Positions 47,571-52,227 of a stretch of 52,227 nucleotides of DNA are shown in pieces. Position 1 is the first letter of the stretch; each line of letters begins with the position of its first letter. The notes beneath the pieces were generated by a model, which was not told where the DNA came from, searched no databases, and was given only the letters and a program-made list of their open reading frames with translations. The position numbers and the translations under genes are program-made. The stretch comes from a virus, in the IMG/VR virus record IMGVR_UViG_3300036766_000708, positions 1-52,227 of that record; one strand, 5' to 3'.

Positions 47571-47957
47571 TCAACGCTGAAGCACAGTTTCAGCTAATCC
47601 GACCGGGCAATTACTTGCATGGTGATGACTCTTTTCGCCCTTCGTAGCCTCGCAATGGTGACAGCGATACACCCCAAGCCCCCTCGCGGGGCGAATCCAC
47701 GATGGCTGTTCGATTAGCGAGTAAGAATCGTCCACGAGATCCGACAACGCCTCAGCGAGCCGAGAAATCGTGCTGTGGGCCACGTCACACAGATTCTCCC
47801 GCTCACGCTCTGGGACAGCGAAGTCGCGGGCATCGGCTAATCGAGACAGGAGAGCATCGATCCCAACAGGCTGAACCCAGGTCCACGACTCCCGCTGTTT
47901 CGCCGCGTGGTAGCCGGGATCAAGATGCCGAGGCTTGCCGAGCGCGTGGAGCGGCAC
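47571..47957 (-). CDS. hypothetical protein with C-terminal Cys/His cluster, 128 aa
   Basis: GTG at 47957 directly follows the TGA of the upstream gene, which decides the start over the longer frame. The middle is helical (LLSRLADARDFAVPERERENLCDVAHSTISRLAEALSDLVDD); the C-terminus YRCHHCEATKGEKSHHHASNCP carries C-x2-C...H...C, a probable zinc finger. Unknown function. Confidence 0.55.
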   Translation of the reverse strand: MPLHALGKPRHLDPGYHAAKQRESWTWVQPVGIDALLSRLADARDFAVPERERENLCDVAHSTISRLAEALSDLVDDSYSLIEQPSWIRPARGLGVYRCHHCEATKGEKSHHHASNCPVGLAETVLQR

Positions 47958-47958
47958 A

Positions 47959-48234
47959 TCAGTAGGCAAGATCGTATCCAGTCCGGTAGCCGGCGAGCCA
48001 CGCGGCATAAAGCGCATCTACGTGATCACCCGCTCCGAGAGGCAATGTGTCGTACCACTTACTGAACAACTTCCACTCAAACGCATCCGCTGCCCGAGGC
48101 AAACAATGGCAAAATCCGCATCTTCCACACGTCACAGTCTCCGCGTGTGCCGTCGGTGCAGGATACACAGTCAGGCATTGAGGGCACGCCTCGCCGTTCC
48201 CCACCATGATCGCGCGTTCGCCCATGTGGCTCAT
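47959..48234 (-). CDS. zinc-ribbon protein, 91 aa
   Basis: ATG overlaps the preceding TGA. C-x2-C pairs ACPQC and TCGRCGFCHC in the first 45 residues give four or more Cys in zinc-ribbon spacing, followed by a helical part (AFEWKLFSKWYDTLPLGAGDHVDALYAAWLAGY). Likely nucleic-acid binding (inference). Confidence 0.6.
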   Translation of the reverse strand: MSHMGERAIMVGNGEACPQCLTVYPAPTAHAETVTCGRCGFCHCLPRAADAFEWKLFSKWYDTLPLGAGDHVDALYAAWLAGYRTGYDLAY

Positions 48235-48464
48235 GACTGCCTCGGCATTGCGGGATCGTCATAACCAAGAGCCGCCGCAACAGCCTCTAGCGACTCCATC
48301 ACGAATGTTATATCGTCCTCGGTCGGCCCATAGACCAGCACCGTTCCGTTCGATTGCGTGTGCGGGTAAATCTCGCGTATCAAATAGCGATTCGCGTAGA
48401 AGAAGGGCGTCTGGTTCGCGCCTGACTTCGGATACCACGGCGTCAACTTCGTAAACATGCTCAT
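48231..48464 (-). CDS. hypothetical protein, 77 aa
   Basis: Product MSMFTKLTPWYPKSGANQTPFFYANRYLIREIYPHTQSNGTVLVYGPTEDDITFVMESLEAVAAALG, a small alpha/beta protein with a central beta hairpin and C-terminal helix. Tight packing between zinc-ribbon and coiled-coil genes. No family recognised. Confidence 0.6.
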   Translation of the reverse strand: MSMFTKLTPWYPKSGANQTPFFYANRYLIREIYPHTQSNGTVLVYGPTEDDITFVMESLEAVAAALGYDDPAMPRQS

Positions 48465-48468
48465 TGGC

Positions 48469-48654
48469 CTACTCCCACATCTCGTTAATTAACGTTTCGG
48501 CTTTCTTCATTGCGCTTGCAGCCTCGTCGAGATTACATGCGGCATCCTCGTACCGCTTGAGTAGGAAGTTCTCCTTCGCCTCGTAAGCAGTCGAGATCAT
48601 CCTGTCGAGGTGATCAATGGTCGCTTCGTGCATTTTTTCAGACACAGGCTTCAT
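48469..48654 (-). CDS. coiled-coil protein, 61 aa
   Basis: Nearly all helix (VSEKMHEATIDHLDRMISTAYEAKENFLLKRYEDAACNLDEAASAMKKAETLINEMWE) with regular heptads. A ribosome site (AGGAGA) lies upstream. No family recognised. Confidence 0.6.
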   Translation of the reverse strand: MKPVSEKMHEATIDHLDRMISTAYEAKENFLLKRYEDAACNLDEAASAMKKAETLINEMWE

Positions 48655-48672
48655 TGTGATTCTCCTATATGC

Positions 48673-49188
48673 CTACGCCGCCTTGTCAGTGTCCTCGTAC
48701 GGAATGTACGCCTTGAAATCCATTTCGAGTTGATTAAGGTACTTATGCTTCCAGCGTTCCTCGCGTTCGGGTTCATCAGGCATGGATAGAATTTGTTTGT
48801 AGTTGCGTGCAACCACTTCCCGTGCGGAGGCTTCGTCGCCGCGCCCCAAGTGTCCTTGTACCGCTTGTTTCTGTGTCTCCAACCATTCGAGAAACTTCTG
48901 TCGTTCTATTTCCTCGCGATTGTCGTAGATCATCATGTTCGCGCGTCTCATGACGCTGTTGATCAAGGTCGGTTCGAGCTTGTCGAGATGCGTGAGCCCA
49001 AACCAGATGCAGTACCGAATCACGTCCTGTTCGCGCTCGAAGGGAAACACACCAGACCGCGCGATGATCGACAAGGCGCGATCGTGGCCCGACTGGATGT
49101 ACGCCTGAATGCGGGACGATTTGCCCTTCCCTATTTCTGGCGGGACGTTGAATTCTGCGGGATCGAACCGACCATGATAGCCGCTCAT
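48673..49188 (-). CDS. hypothetical protein, 171 aa
   Basis: Mid-size soluble helical protein: GKGKSSRIQAYIQSGHDRALSIIARSGVFPFEREQDVIRYCIWFGLTHLDKLEP, then EEIERQKFLEWLETQKQAVQGHLGRG. Resembles DNA- or protein-interaction scaffolds with a possible RHH-like N-terminal segment, but I do not recognise the family. ATG overlaps the preceding TGA. Confidence 0.6.
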   Translation of the reverse strand: MSGYHGRFDPAEFNVPPEIGKGKSSRIQAYIQSGHDRALSIIARSGVFPFEREQDVIRYCIWFGLTHLDKLEPTLINSVMRRANMMIYDNREEIERQKFLEWLETQKQAVQGHLGRGDEASAREVVARNYKQILSMPDEPEREERWKHKYLNQLEMDFKAYIPYEDTDKAA

Positions 49189-49529
49189 ACGTCCTCCCGC
49201 CGTGGCGTCCCGTACTTCCGCAAGATCGACGCGAGTAACGGATCCGTTTCCTCTTCGCGTCTGTAATTCCCTTGCGGTGGTGTTTTCCTGATCGGCGCGC
49301 GTGGCCGTCCGGGTCGACTTCCTGTCTCGTTCCAGCGGGGGTCATCACCGGCCGCTCTGACTTCCCATCGTGATCGCAGTTTGTACAGGTACCGTTGTTG
49401 CGAGCCGTTCAGATGTTCCAACCCGCCCGTGATTTGCAGCGACAGGAATGCGACGAACGCCTGTGCCGCACTGCGATCCCCGGCGGAGGTACTCGCCGGC
49501 TGTCGCGCAAGGATCTCTTCGTAATTCAT
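49185..49529 (-). CDS. hypothetical basic protein, 114 aa
   Basis: Helical first half (MNYEEILARQPASTSAGDRSAAQAFVAFLSLQITGGLEHLNGSQQRYLYKLRSRWEVRAAG), then a disordered Arg/Pro-rich tail (GSRPGRPRAPIRKTPPQGNYRREEE). The tail could bind nucleic acid. Early in the leftward operon. Unknown. Confidence 0.6.
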   Translation of the reverse strand: MNYEEILARQPASTSAGDRSAAQAFVAFLSLQITGGLEHLNGSQQRYLYKLRSRWEVRAAGDDPRWNETGSRPGRPRAPIRKTPPQGNYRREEETDPLLASILRKYGTPRREDV

Positions 49530-49549
49530 TCAGCACTGGGTACCCTTTT

Positions 49550-49648
49550 CTATGTACGATGCAGACCATACGGATTGTCTGAGTCACCGGGGTACCTGCA
49601 ATCGGTACACCGGACGTAACGATCAGTGCATCCGTGACTTCCCGCCAC
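49550..49648 (-). CDS. possible small Cys peptide, 32 aa
   Basis: GTG at 49648 follows GGAGGA by 5 bases and reads MAGSHGCTDRYVRCTDCRYPGDSDNPYGLHRT. Three Cys (C-x6-C-x2-C) plus His could form a zinc knuckle. Overlaps the 64-aa gene by 26 bases in another frame. Support is the ribosome site and Cys pattern. Confidence 0.45.
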   Translation of the reverse strand: MAGSHGCTDRYVRCTDCRYPGDSDNPYGLHRT

Positions 49649-49817
49649 GGCGTCCTCCGTAGAAATCCGTGTGAGAATCCGTCCGACGAAGGTTGATGCG
49701 CGCCGCGAGGACCTTGTCGGATCGGTACGGCCGTGGTTCCGTACGAGGGACCGGCCGTGGCCATGCACTTGACGGGTACACCGGGCGAATCAGGTCGGCA
49801 ATCTTCGTGTCACGCAT
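49623..49817 (-). CDS. hypothetical protein, first of leftward operon, 64 aa
   Basis: First gene of the long leftward unit, ATG 49817 with GGTAGG upstream. Product is Arg/Pro-rich (VYPSSAWPRPVPRTEPRPYRSDKVLAARINLRRTDSHTDFYGGRRGGKS); the GGRRGGKS end mimics a P-loop but is at the C-terminus and not functional as such. No family recognised. Confidence 0.5.
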   Translation of the reverse strand: MRDTKIADLIRPVYPSSAWPRPVPRTEPRPYRSDKVLAARINLRRTDSHTDFYGGRRGGKSRMH

Positions 49818-49911
49818 CAGCTTGACCTACCACTTCCACTGAGTTAAGCTCTCCCGGTAAATAGTCCGCATACGACACAGTGACGCACGAACGGACTTGG
49901 AGGACAGGCCG
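49818..49911. promoter_or_regulatory. divergent promoter region
   Basis: 94 bases between the leftward operon and the winged-helix gene: the only place where promoters for both can lie. TTGACC (49822-49827) may be a -35 element for the rightward gene; on the minus strand TATTTA could be a -10. Neither is strong. Operator sites for the neighbouring regulator would be expected here; no perfect dyad stands out. Confidence 0.4.
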
Positions 49912-50286
49912 ATGAAACACATGACCGCGGATATTGCGTTGGAGTTGATCGAGGGAATTCTGCGGCTGTACCGAGAGGAACACATGGTCACGACGATCGA
50001 TGATGGGGGCAATGTGTCGGAGCGCCTTGAGTCTTCCCGCCCGCCCGCGTCTGACCGATCGCTGCCCGCCCGCGCGAAGTACTCCCTGCAAGTCGGCAAT
50101 GGGAACGTCCTCAACCAACCGCACGCGACGCCGTCTCAGGTCAAGATTCTCGAATGTCTGAAAGGCAAACGCGACGTGACCATGAAACAATTGGTCGAAG
50201 GTACCGGCTTGCAGGCGAGTACCATTTCCAACTATCTGGTCATCCTGCGCAAGCAAGGGATTTTGCGCTCCGACGCGATCCGGTAA
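49912..50286 (+). CDS. winged-helix regulator, 124 aa
   Basis: ATG 49912 has GGAGGACAGG upstream. N-terminal ~45 residues are a helix (MTADIALELIEGILRLYREEHMVTTI), then a linker; residues ~75-124 form a winged helix of ArsR/MarR/Rrf2 look (SQVKILECLKGKRDVTMKQLVEGTGLQASTISNYLVILRKQGILRSD). It lies alone between divergent operons and has no catalytic residues, so it is the best candidate for the switch regulator of this phage. Its codons include one CGCGTCTGACCGAT repeat. Confidence 0.7.
   Translation: MKHMTADIALELIEGILRLYREEHMVTTIDDGGNVSERLESSRPPASDRSLPARAKYSLQVGNGNVLNQPHATPSQVKILECLKGKRDVTMKQLVEGTGLQASTISNYLVILRKQGILRSDAIR
50046..50059. repeat. CGCGTCTRACCG repeat, copy 1
   Basis: CGCGTCTGACCGAT inside the winged-helix gene. 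Confidence 0.55.
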
Positions 50287-50302
50287 GGAAAGAGACACCC
50301 CG

Positions 50303-50602
50303 TTACCAGTCGATGTCCGGGCGCACGTCTGACTGATTCTGCCAATTCGTCGCTCCGGGGATCACCCGGCCGCGCCCACCCCGACTTTTCTTCCCGCCTT
50401 TCGATCCCGCCCTGGCTGCTTCCGCGCCGGGGGAAAATCGATGGGCCTTCCCCGACTTCCACGCGGCCAGTCCGCCGATACGAGCCATCTTCACCCGCTG
50501 GTCCTGTGTCAGGGAGGCGAAGCCGCGTCGCGGGCGTTTCGGCGGTGCCGGAGTTGGGGTCACGGGGACCGGTGGTGTCAGTTCACTTGCTGGATTCATC
50601 AT
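50303..50602 (-). CDS. KGG/con-10-like protein, 99 aa
   Basis: RGFASLTQDQRVKMARIGGLAAWKSGKAHRFSPGAEAARAGSKGGKKSRGG is the pattern of con-10/KGG-motif stress proteins (GFA...R-x-A-x-x-GG-x-AA...AHxF...A...G-x-KGG). N-terminus is Pro/Thr-rich. Convergent with the winged-helix gene (gap of 16 bases). Function in a phage unknown; such proteins are small, basic and may bind nucleic acid. Confidence 0.7.
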   Translation of the reverse strand: MMNPASELTPPVPVTPTPAPPKRPRRGFASLTQDQRVKMARIGGLAAWKSGKAHRFSPGAEAARAGSKGGKKSRGGRGRVIPGATNWQNQSDVRPDIDW

Positions 50603-50871
50603 GTCCTCTCTCGGTTATCGAGTACCTGTGTCCGCGTCTGACCGATTTTTTGCGTGTGCCGGCTTCTGCCTGTACACACGGTTGCGCCGGTTGCCGAACC
50701 CAAATGCAGCGTCCACCCCTTCCGGTTTTCTGTGTCCCGCGCGCGAATCGTCGTACGGGTACTGGTGCCCGCACCCGCCGTCACCGTGCGTCGCGGTACC
50801 CTCCGGCGTTTCGTGACGGTCACAGCATCGCGGATGGATCGATCAAACCGTTGCTGTACTCGGTTGTTCAT
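50599..50871 (-). CDS. probable basic protein, 90 aa
   Basis: ATG 50871 and the stop both overlap their neighbours as ATGA, giving a coupled three-gene chain with 50868 and 50303. Product is very basic (MNNRVQQRFDRSIRDAVTVTKRRRVPRRTVTAGAGTSTRTTIRARDTENRKGW). Ribosome site weak. The coupling is the main support; it could be a shadow of unused DNA. Confidence 0.4.
   Translation of the reverse strand: MNNRVQQRFDRSIRDAVTVTKRRRVPRRTVTAGAGTSTRTTIRARDTENRKGWTLHLGSATGATVCTGRSRHTQKIGQTRTQVLDNRERT
50633..50646. repeat. CGCGTCTRACCG repeat, copy 2
   Basis: CGCGTCTGACCGAT, identical over 14 bases to copy 1. Confidence 0.55.
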
Positions 50872-51077
50872 GGCGTCCCCGTGCCCGCGTCTAACCGTTG
50901 CTCGTGTGCGCGCGCGCGTCTAACCGATCCAGGTTCGATCGTGCGTCCTGGGGCATCCTCGCGGGTTTTAGGTACCGTCGTGTCTGACGGTCGCGCTGGT
51001 GCAATGACCATGCCAGTGAGACACGCCGGGTAAGGTTCGGGATTCGCGAATCGAGAATCAATGTCCTGTGTCCGCAT
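50868..51077 (-). CDS. possible small protein, 69 aa
   Basis: ATG 51077; TGA overlaps the next ATG. Product (MRTQDIDSRFANPEPYPACLTGMVIAPARPSDTTVPKTREDAPGRTIEPGSVRRARAHEQ) is plausible but unrecognised, probably disordered. It would head the leftward chain to the con-10-like gene. Confidence 0.4.
   Translation of the reverse strand: MRTQDIDSRFANPEPYPACLTGMVIAPARPSDTTVPKTREDAPGRTIEPGSVRRARAHEQRLDAGTGTP
50886..50897. repeat. CGCGTCTRACCG repeat, copy 3
   Basis: CGCGTCTAACCG; 12-base core with A for G. Confidence 0.5.
50915..50928. repeat. CGCGTCTRACCG repeat, copy 4
   Basis: CGCGTCTAACCGAT, 29 bases after copy 3. A diverged form also occurs near 50983. Confidence 0.5.
51041..51052. repeat. 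12-bp palindrome GATTCGCGAATC
   Basis: Perfect palindrome near the start of the leftward chain; operator-like. Confidence 0.5.
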
Positions 51078-51319
51078 GGTCTATTTCGAGACATGCGTAA
51101 GCTGTGCCGTTATGGAACACGGGAAATACAGAGCAATTTCGCACGGAAGGATCTGAGGTAGTTCACGTAATCGCCGGAACGTGTCCACAAAGTCAGCGAT
51201 TCATCAGACTACCTCGGTGTATCACTGGAGAATCCCTAGAAAATAGCGGCTCTACCATTGGCGGGGTACTTGCTTTGTTTAAAGTAGCGGGATTCCCCCG
51301 CGCCGAAAGGACAGCATCA
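51078..51319. promoter_or_regulatory. divergent promoter region before the DUF932 gene
   Basis: 242 bases with no gene. AT-rich stretch 51225-51290 includes TTGCTTTGTTTAAAGT, a possible promoter for the rightward gene; AAAGGA lies about 10 bases before GTG 51320. Confidence 0.4.
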
Positions 51320-52227
51320 GTGAACCTTACACAAGCCGCAACACAGTACGCGAACCGCCCAGCCGATGAACGTTTCCCTTCCGTCGAAGCCCTGATCGCG
51401 AACGCGGCTGACGAACGCGCGAACTCGAAAGAGTGCAACTACAACCTCAAGGATCTGCGGTTCGAGCCGGTCATGTTGGGCGGACACGAATCGATCGGTC
51501 TGACGTCGCCCAAAGGTACCGCGGTCATGACCAATTGGGCGTTCGGGCAGACCTGCCGGACGTTGGGCGCACCGGCCGGGTACGTGAAGACGTTACCTCC
51601 GTCGATCGCCGCGGACGCGCTGAACTTTGGCATTCGTGAAGCGGGGACCGGCGCGCAAGTGTCGATCCTGGCCAAAGCTCCAAACGGCAATCCCTTCCCG
51701 ACGATCCGTGCATGTACCTCCGATAGCTACTCCCGTGTGTGGGACGCGGACCTATACGGCCAGATCGCGCGACAGATCATGGATCAGGATTCCAAGTGGA
51801 CGACGCCGCCAACGTGGAGTGGTGAACCGGCAGGCGCGTACCGTGGCGATCGGGATTCCTTCCTCGTGTTGACGAACGGCGGATCGATTGTGAACGATCC
51901 GAGTCTGCGAAACACCGGGACGATGATCGATAGCGCGTCGTCACCTTCCGGTTCTGGTCCGACTGACGGCATGTATCGCGGGATCCTGGTACGCAATTCC
52001 GAGGTTGGTGCTGCTGCGATCACGATTCAGCGGATTCTCTACCGCTACATCTGCGGGAATCACATCATCTGGGGAGCGGTTATTGACAAGGTGTTCCATC
52101 GTCGCCATGTCGGGACCGGTGTTTCACGATCCGCTACTCGCGAGATCGCGAACATCGCGCATGAGTGGGCAAACGCGTCTGCGTCGAAGGATCAAGCGAT
52201 TATCCAGACGTTGATTGATCGTGAACT
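51320..52227 (+). CDS. DUF932-type protein, N-terminal part (runs off the window)
   Basis: GTG start; 302 codons with no stop. The middle carries the family pattern SSPSGSGPTDGMYRGILVRNSEVGAAAITIQRILYRYICGNHIIWGAVID-x-x-x-HRRHVG (residues ~215-275). The N-terminus FGQTCRTLGAPAGYVKTLPPSIAADALN and the KTL/Y signature are usual too. These large phage/plasmid proteins have no settled function. The missing C-terminus matches the fragment at 1-203. It heads a rightward unit that would continue across the join into the small genes at 203-1714. Confidence 0.75.
   Translation, partial: MNLTQAATQYANRPADERFPSVEALIANAADERANSKECNYNLKDLRFEPVMLGGHESIGLTSPKGTAVMTNWAFGQTCRTLGAPAGYVKTLPPSIAADALNFGIREAGTGAQVSILAKAPNGNPFPTIRACTSDSYSRVWDADLYGQIARQIMDQDSKWTTPPTWSGEPAGAYRGDRDSFLVLTNGGSIVNDPSLRNTGTMIDSASSPSGSGPTDGMYRGILVRNSEVGAAAITIQRILYRYICGNHIIWGAVIDKVFHRRHVGTGVSRSATREIANIAHEWANASASKDQAIIQTLIDRE

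Noticed and set aside
50506-51033. A 175-codon rightward frame
   Set aside because: Opposite strand to a coupled chain of small genes; composition is Arg/Pro-rich and typical of antisense translation in GC-rich DNA.
1-52227. Cyanobacterial HIP1 (GCGATCGC) signature
   Set aside because: GATC is frequent but I do not see the octamer at any notable density.
1-52227. CRISPR array, insertion sequence, diversity-generating retroelement or retron
   Set aside because: No regularly spaced repeat array, transposase or reverse transcriptase motif was seen; fibre genes lack a variable repeat with template copy.
51320-52227. Two separate DUF932 genes at the two ends
   Set aside because: One lacks the C-terminus and the other everything but the C-terminus, which circularity explains more simply.

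Overview
The window looks like a near-complete genome of a temperate, short-tailed (podovirus-like) Caudoviricetes phage with GC-rich DNA. The first ~200 bases encode the C-terminus of a DUF932-type protein and the last ~900 bases encode its N-terminus, so the ends probably meet in a circular map with a few bases (2 mod 3) missing. The host is a bacterium with an initiator tRNA-fMet ending in CCCCCGCAACCA, because a copy of that 3' end lies just upstream of the integrase as a probable attP. The integrase N-terminus (LYRRHR, then C..C) resembles integrases I associate with Acidobacteriota and other soil bacteria; this host guess is weak.

Layout. (1) 1-1714: small rightward genes of unknown function. 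(2) 1715-2560: a control region with no convincing large gene. It carries three CTGATCAGTAC repeats, five AACTGTACAGTT palindromes, a 30-bp direct repeat and a 12-bp long-range inverted repeat; two small zinc-finger genes read leftward into it. (3) 3150-27645: the rightward virion and lysis block: probable small terminase, DUF1353, RapZ-C-like domain, large terminase, portal, scaffold, capsid, adaptor, tail beta-propeller proteins, fibre-like proteins, ejection proteins, holin candidate and M15 endolysin. There is no tape measure, sheath or tube gene, hence the podovirus call. (4) 27718-31514: rightward accessory genes: metallophosphoesterase, secreted and membrane proteins, C39-like peptidase, DUF5664-like protein and HAD nucleotidase. 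(5) 31629-33080: attP, tyrosine integrase and an antisense-overlapping excisionase-like gene. (6) 33077-49817: a long leftward operon, mostly stop/start overlapped. It holds a UDG-like/family A DNA polymerase fusion, ERCC4-HhH nuclease, small P-loop protein, two nucleotidyltransferase-like paralogues, adenine methyltransferase, Sak4-like ATPase, PD-(D/E)XK nuclease, a candidate SSB, an intein-bearing DinG-like helicase and many tiny genes. (7) 49912-52227: a winged-helix regulator, a leftward run of small genes ending in a KGG/con-10-like protein, and the DUF932 gene.

How it works together. The integrase and excisionase-like gene act at attP. The leftward operon supplies replication and recombination and is probably early. 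The rightward block packages DNA (terminases, portal), builds the head and a short tail, and lyses the cell. The winged-helix protein at 49912 sits between divergent units and is the best candidate lysis/lysogeny regulator. Both GTAC and GATC look strongly over-represented, and most regulatory repeats are built around GTAC.
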